From Micromonospora sp. C28SCA-DRY-2 (GTDB lineage Bacteria > Actinomycetota > Actinomycetes > Mycobacteriales > Micromonosporaceae): DNA of 64,000 nucleotides. This document shows, one piece after another, positions 39,662-47,635 of this stretch. A program made the translations under genes and the position numbers. The notes below the pieces were generated by a model. The model had not been told where the DNA came from. It did not search any database and saw only the letters and a list, made by a program, of their open reading frames with translations. Position 1 is the stretch's first letter; each line of letters opens with the position of its first letter. The stretch lies in NCBI RefSeq assembly GCF_030519475.1, contig NZ_JAUMKD010000003.1:186001-250000 (forward strand). Direction: 5' to 3'.

Positions 39662-40237
39662 TCAGGCGCGGCTGAGTAGCGGACGCGACCGCCGGTCCAG
39701 CAGCCCACCGAGCGCCGGCGTCGCCCCGGCCGACCAGGCCGACAGCACCCGCTCGACGGCGCCGAACTCCGACTCCAGCACGGACAGGCCCGCGGTGGGC
39801 ACCGCCGCCCCGAGCGCGACCAGCAGCGGGCGCAGGTAGCTCTCCACCGCGTGCCGGTGGCCGCGGTCGGCGGCGGTCATCATCGGCACCGCCACCGTGC
39901 CGGCCAGGCCGTGCCGGGGTAGCAGGTCCAGGAAGAGCTTCAGCAGCCCGGTGTAGCTGCCCTTGTAGGTGGGCGAGGCGACCAGCAGCAGGCTCGCGCC
40001 GGTCACCGCGGCGTACGCCTCGCGCACCGCGGCGCACCGGTCCTCGGCGACGATCAGCCCGGCCGGCAGTTCGGCGAGGTCCACCAGGGTCGGCGCGGCC
40101 AGCTCGACCCCGGCCTCGGCCAGCCGCTCGCGCAGCAGCTCCGCTGCCGTCAGCACCACGCCCCGGGTGCGCGACCGGGGCCGCGGGTTGCCGACCAGGA
40201 CGGTGAAGGAGACCGGGCCACTGTCGACAGACGTCAT
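39662..40237 (-). CDS. NAD(P)H-dependent FMN reductase (SsuE/MsuE-like)
   Basis: 191 residues from ATG 40237; a GTG two codons earlier is possible. The flavodoxin-like fold has the FMN phosphate loop FTVLVGNPRPRSRT and the signature ASPTYKGSYTGLLKLFLDLLPR. This class supplies reduced FMN to two-component flavin monooxygenases. The window has several possible clients: the acyl-CoA-dehydrogenase-like monooxygenases at 40859 and 59848 and the LLM enzyme at 61402. A link to them is inference based on location. The start lies 47 bases from a divergent acetyltransferase gene. Confidence 0.85.
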   Translation of the reverse strand: MTSVDSGPVSFTVLVGNPRPRSRTRGVVLTAAELLRERLAEAGVELAAPTLVDLAELPAGLIVAEDRCAAVREAYAAVTGASLLLVASPTYKGSYTGLLKLFLDLLPRHGLAGTVAVPMMTAADRGHRHAVESYLRPLLVALGAAVPTAGLSVLESEFGAVERVLSAWSAGATPALGGLLDRRSRPLLSRA

Positions 40238-40284
40238 TGCCACACATTGGCACGGCCCGACGCGGCGCTGCTACGTTCCGCGAC

Positions 40285-40971
40285 ATGGCTGACCACGGCG
40301 ACCCGCCCCGGCTGGAGGTCCGTGCCCTGCGCCCCGACGAGCGCCGGCTGGCCGGCGGACTGGTCGCCCGGGCGATGCGCGACAACCCCACCACGCTGGC
40401 GATGTGCGGTGGCGACCCGTTCGACCGGCTGGCGCACATGCAGCCGATCTGGACCGCCTTCTTCCACCGGCCGCCGGGCCCGGCGGTCGGCGCCTTCCAC
40501 CGCGGCTGCCTGGTCGGCGTCGCCGGGGCCACCCCGCCGGGCGCCTGCGTCGGCAGCACCTACGGCCCGCGCGCCGCCGAGGTGGCGAGCGGGCCGGAGC
40601 CGCCGCCCGGCGACCCGGGCCGCGCCGACTACGTGCAGGCCACGTACGCGGTCAACGACCTGCCGGAGCCGCACTGGCACCTGGGGCCGGTGGCGGTCGA
40701 GCCCGGGTTCCAGGGCCGGGGCGTCGGCGCCCGGCTGGTGCGCGAGCTGACCGCCGCGCTGGACGCCGACGGGCACGACGGGTGGTGCGAGACCGACACC
40801 GAGGCCAACGTCCGGTTCTACCGGGCGCTGGGTTGGCGGGCGGTCCGCACCGTGCGGGTCATCGGGATTCCGCTGTGGTTCCTGCGCCGGCCGGCGTCGC
40901 GTCCGGCGGCGCCGGCACCAGCGTCCGCAGCTCGGCGAACGGATCCAGCCCCAGCGACACCCGGCCGATGA
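40285..40971 (+). CDS. GNAT-family acetyltransferase
   Basis: 228 residues from ATG 40285. LEVRALRPDERRLAGGLVARAM opens the fold, LGPVAVEPGFQGRGVGARLVREL contains the acetyl-CoA loop (QGRGVG), and CETDTEANVRFYRALGW gives the last helix and strand. The long insertion around residues 90-130 and IGIPLWFL near the end resemble actinobacterial GNAT proteins annotated without substrate. The final 37 codons overlap the converging acyl-CoA-dehydrogenase-like gene by 113 bases; the C-terminal Ala/Pro-rich tail encoded there is not conserved in the family. Confidence 0.78.
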   Translation: MADHGDPPRLEVRALRPDERRLAGGLVARAMRDNPTTLAMCGGDPFDRLAHMQPIWTAFFHRPPGPAVGAFHRGCLVGVAGATPPGACVGSTYGPRAAEVASGPEPPPGDPGRADYVQATYAVNDLPEPHWHLGPVAVEPGFQGRGVGARLVRELTAALDADGHDGWCETDTEANVRFYRALGWRAVRTVRVIGIPLWFLRRPASRPAAPAPASAARRTDPAPATPGR

Positions 40972-42163
40972 ACTCCCGGGCCTCGATCGGCGAGTAGGGC
41001 TGCATGAACCCGCCGGCCCGCACGTCCCGGTAGAGCCGGCCGAGCGGGTGCCCGGTCAGGTACGACCCGCCGCCGACCACTGTCATCGCCTGGTCGACCA
41101 CCTCCGTCGCGGCCCGGTTGACGATGAGCTTGGTGCACTGGTAGTCCATCACCGCCCGGTGCACCGCGTCCATGGTCAGCTCGTCCTCGGGCAGCGCCAG
41201 GAACTCGTCCATCGCCTCGCAGGTGCGGCCCAGCGCGGCCCGGGCGGTGGCCAGCGCCACCTCCATCTCGGCGAGCTGCACCTGCACCGCCGGGCGCTCG
41301 GCCAGCAGGTGGTCGTACGGCTTGCGCTTGCGGGTCCGGGCGGCCGTCACGGTCAGCTCGTGCGCCGCCTCGGCGATGCCCAGGTACGCCCCGACCAGCG
41401 GGAAGTTCACCGCGACCAGCCCCGGCCACATCGCCGTGGTCGGCTCGCCCACCCGGCCGCCCAACTGCACCATGTCGGCCGGCACGAAGCAGTCGCTGAG
41501 CACCACGTCGTTGCTGCCCGAGCCGCGCATCCCGACCGCGTCCCAGTTGTCCAGCACGGTCAGCCCGGGCGTGTTGCGCCGGATCACCGCGCTGCCCATC
41601 CGGTACCAGCCGGCGCCGTCGGGCACCCGGACGAAGACGGTGAACGCGTCGGCGACCGCCGAGTTGGTGGCGAAGGTCTTGTGCCCGCTGATCAGGTAGC
41701 CGCCGTCGGCCGGCCGGGCCTCGGTGGTCGGGAAGGAGAACGCCCCGCCCGGCTCGGTGCCGGCGTGCGACATCACCAGCCGGCCCCGGCCCAGCAGCTT
41801 GACCAGGATGCGCAGCTGGGCGGTGAACGGGCCGTCGTCCGCGGAGCGGCGCAGGGTGCGGCTGATGTCGAAGGTGAAGCCGAGGTGCATGTTGGCGGCG
41901 ATGGCGGTGGCCGGGCAGCCCCGGGCCAGCCGGGACACCGCCACCGTCAGGTCGTGCAGCGAGTCGACGCCGAGCCCGCCGGCCTCGGCCGGCGCGGTGG
42001 CGGCGAGGAAACCGCTGGCCCGCATCGCGGCGAAGTTCTCCCGGACGAAGGTGTTCTCCGCGTCGTACCGGGCGGCCCGGGTGGCGAAGTCGGCCGCGTG
42101 CTCCTCGGCCAGCTCGACCATCCGGGCGCCGGCCGGGGTCCTCGCCGACAACTGTCCGGTCAT
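40859..42163 (-). CDS. Acyl-CoA-dehydrogenase-like flavin monooxygenase (DszC / HsaA-like)
   Basis: 434 residues from ATG 42163, with GGAGGT upstream. The acyl-CoA dehydrogenase fold is seen in AATAPAEAGGLGVDSLHDL, RLVMSHAGTEPGGAFSF, GYLISGHKTFATNSAVADAF and WDAVGMRGSGSNDVVLSDCFVP. The WD.VGMRGSGSND..L..VFVP block is typical of the group that contains both true dehydrogenases and FMNH2-dependent monooxygenases such as DszC and HsaA. The catalytic glutamate region of standard dehydrogenases is not clear. Either oxidation of an acyl thioester or flavin hydroxylation is possible; the reductase at 39662 favours the second. Divergent from the aryl-acid ligase by 156 bases. Confidence 0.78.
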   Translation of the reverse strand: MTGQLSARTPAGARMVELAEEHAADFATRAARYDAENTFVRENFAAMRASGFLAATAPAEAGGLGVDSLHDLTVAVSRLARGCPATAIAANMHLGFTFDISRTLRRSADDGPFTAQLRILVKLLGRGRLVMSHAGTEPGGAFSFPTTEARPADGGYLISGHKTFATNSAVADAFTVFVRVPDGAGWYRMGSAVIRRNTPGLTVLDNWDAVGMRGSGSNDVVLSDCFVPADMVQLGGRVGEPTTAMWPGLVAVNFPLVGAYLGIAEAAHELTVTAARTRKRKPYDHLLAERPAVQVQLAEMEVALATARAALGRTCEAMDEFLALPEDELTMDAVHRAVMDYQCTKLIVNRAATEVVDQAMTVVGGGSYLTGHPLGRLYRDVRAGGFMQPYSPIEAREFIGRVSLGLDPFAELRTLVPAPPDATPAGAGTTAESR

Positions 42164-42319
42164 GGCCTACCTCCATCGACTCGGGGACGCGGGCGAGTCG
42201 GACCCTACGGAGCGCCCGCCGGGCGGCGCAACGAGCGCCGTTGCCGCCCACGGCCGCGTCCGGTCGCCGCGCAATGACCACCCTTGCCGCCCCGAGCGCC
42301 GCCGCCGATAGTGCGGGGC

Positions 42320-43918
42320 GTGGACGCACAGGACGGTTTCGTGCCCTGGCCGGCGGAGTTCGCCCGGCGCTACCGGGCGGAGGGTTACTGGCGGGGCGAG
42401 ACTCTCGGCGCCATCGGACGGCGGGTGCCCGACCGGGACCGGACCGCGCTGGTGCACGGCGAGCGGCGGTGGAGCCACGCGGAGCTGGACCGGCGGGCCG
42501 ACCGCACGGCGGCCGGCCTGGCGGCGCTCGGCATCCGCCGCGGCGACCGGGTCCTGGTGCAGCTGCCCAACGTCGCCGAGCTGGTGCAGCTCTCCCTCGC
42601 CCTGTTCCGGCTCGGCGCGCTGCCGGTGTACGCGCTGGCGCCGCACCGGATGGCCGAGCTGGGCCACCTGGCCGAGCTGACCGGCGCCCGCGCCTACGTG
42701 GCGCCGGACCGGTTCGCCGGCTTCGACTACCGGCCGCTGGCCGCCGAGCTGCGCGCCGCGAACCCGGCCCTGGAGCACGTGCTGATCGTCGGCGAGCCCG
42801 GCGAGTTCCGGGCGCTGTCCGAGGTGGACGCCGAGCCGGTGGCGCTACCGGGGCCGGCGCCCGGCGACATCGCCTTCTTCCTGCTCTCCGGGGGCACCAC
42901 CGGCCTGCCGAAGCTGATCCCCCGCACCCACGACGACTACGCCTTCCAGCTGCGGGCCTGCGCCGAGGCGCTGGGCGTGGACGAGCGCTCGGTCTACCTG
43001 GCGGCGTTGCCGGCGGCACACAACGCGGCGCTGGGCTGCCCCGGGGTGCTCGGCACCCTGGCCGTCGGCGGCACCGTGGTGCTCAGCCCGACGCCCAGCC
43101 CGGACGACGCGTTCGGGCTGATCACCGCCGAGGGCGTCACCTTCACCACGCTGATGCCGCCGCTGCTGCCGGTCTGGGTGGACCTGGCCCCCCTGCTGGA
43201 GGTGGACCTGCGGCCGGTGCTGCTCCAGGTCGGCGGCGCGAACCTGCAACCCGAGGTGGCGTACCGGGTGATGACGGCGGGCTGCCGGCTCACCCACTGG
43301 TTCGGGATGGCCGAGGGAGTGCTCAGCTACACCCGGCTCACCGACCCGCCGGACGTGGTGGCGCACACCCAGGGCCGGCCGCTGGCCGCCGCCGACGAGT
43401 ACCGGGTGGTCGACGCCGACGGCGTGGACGTGCCGCCCGGGGAGGTCGGCGAGCTGCTCGTCCGGGGCCCGTGCACGCTGCGCGGCTACTACCGGGCGCC
43501 GGCGTACAACGCCGAGGCGTTCACGCCCGACGGCTTCCTGCGCACCGGCGACCTGGTCCGGATCACCGAGGACGGGAACCTCGCCGTCCGCGGCCGGATC
43601 AAGGACGTGATCAACCGCGGCGGCGAGAAGATCGGCGCCGCCGAACTGGAGGACCACGTCGGCGCCCACCCGGCGGTGCGGGCCTGCGCGGCGGTGGCGG
43701 TGCCGGACCCCACCCTCGGCGAGAAGATCTGCGTCTACCTGGTGCCGCGCGGCGAGCCGGTCGGGCTCGACGAGCTGCGCGCCTTCCTCACCGGACGCGG
43801 GCTGGCCGGCTACAAGCTGCCGGACCGGCTGGAGGTGGTGGACGAGCTGCCGCGCACCAGCGTCGGGAAGGTCGACAAGCGGCTGCTGCGCGAGCTCGGG
43901 GCCGGGGCCCGGGGATGA
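42320..43918 (+). CDS. Aryl-acid AMP ligase (DhbE/EntE-like)
   Basis: 532 residues from GTG 42320. The opening VPWPAEFARRYRAEGYWRG is the diagnostic N-terminus of 2,3-dihydroxybenzoate / salicylate / 3-hydroxypicolinate AMP ligases. A3 is FLLSGGTTGLPKLIPR at about 187-202. The aryl-acid pocket shows His234-Asn235 in PAAHNAALGCPG; the same positions in DhbE contact the 2-hydroxyl and carboxylate of the aryl acid. A5 is HWFGMAEGVLSYTR, and A8 is GRIKDVINRGGEKIGAAELE. Replacement of the usual SSPG by GCPG suggests an altered pocket. It should load an aryl acid onto a carrier protein. First gene of a coupled operon with a thioesterase, exporter and condensation domain. No DHB or salicylate synthase is seen. 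Confidence 0.85.
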   Translation: MDAQDGFVPWPAEFARRYRAEGYWRGETLGAIGRRVPDRDRTALVHGERRWSHAELDRRADRTAAGLAALGIRRGDRVLVQLPNVAELVQLSLALFRLGALPVYALAPHRMAELGHLAELTGARAYVAPDRFAGFDYRPLAAELRAANPALEHVLIVGEPGEFRALSEVDAEPVALPGPAPGDIAFFLLSGGTTGLPKLIPRTHDDYAFQLRACAEALGVDERSVYLAALPAAHNAALGCPGVLGTLAVGGTVVLSPTPSPDDAFGLITAEGVTFTTLMPPLLPVWVDLAPLLEVDLRPVLLQVGGANLQPEVAYRVMTAGCRLTHWFGMAEGVLSYTRLTDPPDVVAHTQGRPLAAADEYRVVDADGVDVPPGEVGELLVRGPCTLRGYYRAPAYNAEAFTPDGFLRTGDLVRITEDGNLAVRGRIKDVINRGGEKIGAAELEDHVGAHPAVRACAAVAVPDPTLGEKICVYLVPRGEPVGLDELRAFLTGRGLAGYKLPDRLEVVDELPRTSVGKVDKRLLRELGAGARG

Positions 43919-44394
43919 CGCTGCGACGGCTGCGGGAGGCGCCGGGATCCCGGTGTTTCGTCTGCGCGCCGGGCAATCCGCGCGGCCTGGCGGTCCCGCT
44001 CTGGTACGACGACGCGGACGGCCACGTCGAGGCGACCGTGCGCTTCGACGAGCTGCACTGCGGCGCCCCGACGTACGTCCACTCCGGCCTCGCGATGGCC
44101 GTGCTGGCCGAGGCGATGGCCTGGGCGGTGGTCACCACCACCGGCCGGATCGCGATCACGCTGGCCAGCTCCACCGACTTCCACCGGCCGCTGCGGGTCG
44201 ACGTGCCGTACCTGGCCCGGGCGGAGATCGGCGAGGTCACCGGGGCGGACGTGAGCGCGTCTGCGGTGTTCCGGGCCGACACCGAGGTGCTCGCCACCGC
44301 CACCGCCACGTTCCGGGTGATCTCGGAGAAGACCGCGGCGCGGCTGCGCGCGCGGGTCGGCCGTCCGCAGGGGACGTCGAGTAACCTACCGTGA
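43915..44394 (+). CDS. PaaI-type hotdog thioesterase
   Basis: 159 residues from ATG 43915, overlapping the ligase stop by four bases (ATGA). SRCFVCAPGNPRGLAV at the N-terminus matches the CF.CG..NP.GL opening of hotdog thioesterases, and YVHSGLAMAVLAEAMAWAVV is the hotdog helix with the catalytic-region HSG. As with EntH in enterobactin synthesis, such an enzyme beside an aryl-acid ligase probably removes wrongly loaded acyl groups from the carrier. The pairing is direct; the proofreading role is inference. Confidence 0.8.
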   Translation: MTLRRLREAPGSRCFVCAPGNPRGLAVPLWYDDADGHVEATVRFDELHCGAPTYVHSGLAMAVLAEAMAWAVVTTTGRIAITLASSTDFHRPLRVDVPYLARAEIGEVTGADVSASAVFRADTEVLATATATFRVISEKTAARLRARVGRPQGTSSNLP

Positions 44395-44443
44395 GCCATC
44401 CGACACGGATGGCGATTGTCCGCACTGTCCTCGGAGGAGCCCG

Positions 44444-45868
44444 GTGACGACTGACGAATCGACCAGCACGGTTTCCGCCCCGCCCACCCCGCCGCTGCGG
44501 GCCCGCGGCGCCTGGCTCGTGCTCCTCATCGCCTGCGGCGCCTCCTTCACCGAACTGCTCGACGCCTCGATCGTCAACGTCGCGCTGTTCACCATCCGCA
44601 ACGACCTCGGTCTCAGCGACCTCGGTCTGCAGTGGGTGGTCAACGCCTACCTGCTCGCGTTCGGCGGCTTCCTGCTGCTCGGGGGCCGGGCCGCCGACAT
44701 GTTCGGCATCCGCCGGATGCTGGTCGTCGGGCTCGTGGTGTTCATCGCGGCCTCGCTGCTCGGCGGGCTGGCGATGAACGGCGCCTGGCTGGTGGCGGCC
44801 CGCGCCGGGCAGGGCGTCGGCGCGGCCATCATCGCGCCCACCACACTGGCCATCCTCACCACCTACTTCACCGACCCGAAGCAGCGGGCCGGCGCGATCG
44901 GCGCCTGGATCACCGCGGGGGTGGTCGGCGCGGCCCTCGGCTCGCTGATCGGCGGGCTGCTCACCGACCTGCTCGACTGGCGCTGGGTGCTCTGGATCAA
45001 CGTGCCGGTCGGGCTGCTCCTGCTCGCCGGCACGCTGGTCGGCCTGCGGGAGACCCGCCGGCCGGCGCAGCGACCCGGGTTCGACCTGGCCGGCGCCACG
45101 GCGGTCACCGCCGGCCTGCTGCTCGTCGTGCTCGGCGCGGCGTCCACCAGCAGCTACGGCTGGGGCTCGCCGCGCACCCTGGTGCCGCTGCTGGCCGGCG
45201 TCGCGCTGCTGGTCGCCTTCGTCGCGATCGAGCGGCGGGTACGCACCCCGATCGTGCCGCTGGACATCTTCCGGCTGCGCACCGTGTCCTCCGGCAACGC
45301 GGTGGCGTTCCTGGCCAACGCCGCCAGCCTGCCGATGTACTACCTGCTCGGGCTCTTCCTCCAGGACGTCTACGGGTTCAGTCCGTTGCAGGCCGGGCTG
45401 GCCTTCCTGCCGCTGTCGTTCAGCATCGTGATGGGCTCGTTCGCCGGCAGCATGCTGCTGCCCAAGGTCGGTCCCCGGCCGCCGATGCTGGCCGGCGCGG
45501 TGATCGCCGCGGCCGGGCAGGTCTGGCTGTCGCTCGCCCCCGACGACGGCAGCTACCCGGTCCACGTCCTGGTGCCGACGATCCTGATGGGGCTCGGCAT
45601 CGGCGCCATCTTCGTCCCGGCCACCAGCACCGCGACCGCCGGCGTCGCCGAGGAACGCTCCGGCCTGGCCTCCGGCCTGGTCAACACCGCCAACCAGTTC
45701 GGCGGCGCGCTGGGCGTGGCGGTGCTGGCCACCTTCGCCGCATCGTTCGCCACCGCCGCCACCGGCTACACCAACGCGATGCTGCTGGCCGCCGGGGTGG
45801 TGCTGCTCGCCGGGGTGGCGGCGTTCACCGCGCCCCGGGCCCTCCCGGAGGGCGCGGGCACGCCATGA
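44444..45868 (+). CDS. MFS drug-efflux transporter (DHA2 / EmrB-QacA family)
   Basis: 474 residues from GTG 44444, with GGAGG at 44431-44435. ELLDASIVNVAL in the first helix is the DHA2 motif D1, GGRAADMFGIRRML is motif A between helices 2 and 3, and ITAGVVGAALGSLIGGLL is motif C. About 14 hydrophobic helices are visible. Proton-driven exporters of this type commonly serve as self-resistance or product export in biosynthetic clusters. It ends by overlapping the condensation-domain gene (ATGA), so export and assembly are co-expressed. Confidence 0.88.
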   Translation: MTTDESTSTVSAPPTPPLRARGAWLVLLIACGASFTELLDASIVNVALFTIRNDLGLSDLGLQWVVNAYLLAFGGFLLLGGRAADMFGIRRMLVVGLVVFIAASLLGGLAMNGAWLVAARAGQGVGAAIIAPTTLAILTTYFTDPKQRAGAIGAWITAGVVGAALGSLIGGLLTDLLDWRWVLWINVPVGLLLLAGTLVGLRETRRPAQRPGFDLAGATAVTAGLLLVVLGAASTSSYGWGSPRTLVPLLAGVALLVAFVAIERRVRTPIVPLDIFRLRTVSSGNAVAFLANAASLPMYYLLGLFLQDVYGFSPLQAGLAFLPLSFSIVMGSFAGSMLLPKVGPRPPMLAGAVIAAAGQVWLSLAPDDGSYPVHVLVPTILMGLGIGAIFVPATSTATAGVAEERSGLASGLVNTANQFGGALGVAVLATFAASFATAATGYTNAMLLAAGVVLLAGVAAFTAPRALPEGAGTP

Positions 45869-47205
45869 CGGTGACCGACGAGGCGCCCGCGTCGATCGGG
45901 CAGCGGCTGGTCTGGTTCCTCGAGCACTACCGCTCCGAGTCCTCGTCGGTCAGCTGCCCGGCCCTGTTCCGGATCCGGGGCGACCTGGACACCGGGCGGG
46001 TCCGGGCGGCGGCGGAGCTGCTCACCGCCCGGCACGGGTCGCTGCGCACCACCCTGGTGCGGCAGGGCCGCGAGCTGGTGCAGCGGGTGCACGACCGGAT
46101 GCCCGCCCCGGTCCGCACGGTGGCCCTGCCGGCCGGGGCGGAGGCCGAGCTGACCCGGCAGCTACGCGCCGAGCTGACCGCGCCGATCCCGGTCGACAGC
46201 ACGCCGGCCCGGTTCACGCTCTGGCGCCTCGGCGACCACGACGCCGTCTGGTGCGTGAACATGCACCACCTGATCTCCGACGCGTGGTCCTGCGGGGTGG
46301 TGGTGGACGACGTGGTGCGGCTGCTCGGCGCGGCGCCCGGGACGGACCCGGCGCTGCGCCCGGTCGACTGGCAGTATCTCGACTTCTGCCGCTGGGAGCG
46401 GGCCGCGGCCGACGACGGCGTGCTGCGCCGCCACCAGGAGTGGTGGCAGGCGCGGCTGGCCGGGGTACGGCTGCCGGTGCTGCCCGGCCGCGCCGACGTC
46501 GTGGACCTGGCGCGGCCGGATCCGGCGCTGGCCGTGGCCGAACTGCCCGGCCCGGTCGGCGACGGGCTGCGCGAGCTGGCCCGGGCCGAGCGCACCACGC
46601 TCTTCTCGGTCTTCCTGGCCCTGTACTACCTGCTGCTGCACTCGCGGACCGGGCAGGCCGACCTCACCGTCGCCTCGTTCTTCGCCAACCGCACCCGCCG
46701 GGAGTTGCAGCACACCGTCGGCTTCCTGGCCACCATGCTGGCCCTGCGCACCACCGTCGCGCCCGCCGGGTCGTTCCGCGACCTGCTCGCCGAGACCCGC
46801 CGCACGGTGCTGGACGCGGTGGTCCACCAGGCGGTGCCGGCGCAGATGCTCTCGCTGCCGTCGCTGGTGCACTCGCCCGGCCGGCTCAACGACGTGGTGT
46901 TCCAGATGCTGCCCGACCGCAGCCCCGAGGCGTGGGAGGCGGCCAGGCTCCCCTCCGGGCTGGAGGTCGGCACCTTCCGGCCGCCGCAGGCGCTGAGCCG
47001 GTTCGGGTTGAACCTCACCGTCATCCCGCGCGGCGACCGGATCGAGGCGCGGCTCTCGTACGCCCGCAACCAGTTCGCGCCGGAGTGGGTCGAGCGTTTC
47101 CTGGCCGACTTCGCGGCCACCGCCCGGGCCGTGCTGGCCGACCCGGGCCGGTCGCTGCCGGCGCTGCTCGGCCAGCTCCGCCCCGCCGAGCGGGCCGCGT
47201 CGTGA
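45865..47205 (+). CDS. Free-standing NRPS condensation domain
   Basis: 446 residues from ATG 45865. The condensation fold is complete but has no attached adenylation or carrier domain. RLVWFLEHYRSES opens it (C1/C2), and RHGSLRTTLV gives C2. The active site is His134-His135-Leu-Ile-Ser-Asp139 in NMHHLISDAWSCG (C3: HHxxxD). SFFANRTRRELQHTVGFLATML is C5, and SRFGLNLTVIP is near the end. Stand-alone C domains join a carrier-bound acyl group to a free amine or alcohol, or act between separate carriers. With the aryl-acid ligase three genes upstream and a discrete carrier protein at 59574, a trans-acting condensation is plausible. The final codons are part of a duplicated segment (47185-47285). 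Confidence 0.88.
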   Translation: MTVTDEAPASIGQRLVWFLEHYRSESSSVSCPALFRIRGDLDTGRVRAAAELLTARHGSLRTTLVRQGRELVQRVHDRMPAPVRTVALPAGAEAELTRQLRAELTAPIPVDSTPARFTLWRLGDHDAVWCVNMHHLISDAWSCGVVVDDVVRLLGAAPGTDPALRPVDWQYLDFCRWERAAADDGVLRRHQEWWQARLAGVRLPVLPGRADVVDLARPDPALAVAELPGPVGDGLRELARAERTTLFSVFLALYYLLLHSRTGQADLTVASFFANRTRRELQHTVGFLATMLALRTTVAPAGSFRDLLAETRRTVLDAVVHQAVPAQMLSLPSLVHSPGRLNDVVFQMLPDRSPEAWEAARLPSGLEVGTFRPPQALSRFGLNLTVIPRGDRIEARLSYARNQFAPEWVERFLADFAATARAVLADPGRSLPALLGQLRPAERAAS

Positions 47206-47285
47206 CCGCCGGCACGGGCCGGGTCGCGGCCGCCGGATCCGGCCGGGTCGCGGCCGCCGAGCGGGTCGCGTCGTGACCGGCGGCG
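47185..47285. repeat. 72-base duplication at the end of the condensation gene
   Basis: The junction CGCCGAGCGGG(C/T)CGCGTCGTGACCG occurs twice, at about 47185 and 47257. Between the copies GGCCGGGTCGCGGCCGCCG is itself repeated 24 bases apart. The duplication carries the GTGA stop/start overlap, so two such junctions exist in series. Confidence 0.7.
47202..47276 (+). CDS. 24-codon linker frame between two GTGA junctions
   Basis: GTG 47202 overlaps the condensation-gene stop and reads VTAGTGRVAAAGSGRVAAAE, then RVAS and TGA at 47274-47276, which overlaps the GTG of the next gene. The product is a low-complexity Gly/Ala/Arg peptide produced by the 72-base duplication. It may be translated only to pass ribosomes on to the next gene, or not at all. 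No function is claimed. Confidence 0.3.
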   Translation: MTAGTGRVAAAGSGRVAAAERVAS

Positions 47286-47635
47286 GGCTGCGCGAGCGGG
47301 TGCGCGCGATCGCCACCGCGCTGCCCGAGGTGACCGCCGACGGCGAGGGCCCGCACGTCGGCTACCGGGTGCGGAAGAAGACCTTCCTGTGGTTCCTCGA
47401 CGACCACCACGGCGACGGCCGGGTGGTGCTGCACGTCAAGGCGGCGCCCGGGGCGCAGCAGGCGCTGGTCGGCGCCGACCCGGTCCGGTTCCACGTGCCG
47501 AGCTACCTGGGCGCGCGGGGCTGGGTGGGGGTGGACCTGGAGGCGCCCGGGCTGGACTGGGACGAGGTGGGCGAGCTGGTCCGGGAGGCGTACCGGCTAA
47601 CCGCGCCGAAGCGCCTCGCGGCCGAGGTCGAGTGA
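47273..47635 (+). CDS. MmcQ/YjbR-family protein
   Basis: 120 residues from GTG 47273. LRERVRAIATALPEVTAD, then GYRVRKKTFLWFLDDHHGDG, LHVKAAPGAQQALVGADPVRF and YLGARGWVGVDLE make the compact alpha/beta MmcQ/YjbR double-wing pattern (the name derives from a mitomycin cluster gene). The family is called DNA-binding from structure, but its function is unsettled. The last 39 bases overlap the converging amidase gene. It closes the ligase-exporter-condensation operon. Confidence 0.8.
   Translation: MTGGGLRERVRAIATALPEVTADGEGPHVGYRVRKKTFLWFLDDHHGDGRVVLHVKAAPGAQQALVGADPVRFHVPSYLGARGWVGVDLEAPGLDWDEVGELVREAYRLTAPKRLAAEVE

Noticed and set aside
45865..47205. Fragment of a modular NRPS
   Set aside because: The frame has a proper start and stop, normal full condensation-domain length, and coupled neighbours on both sides, so it is a stand-alone domain, not a broken module.
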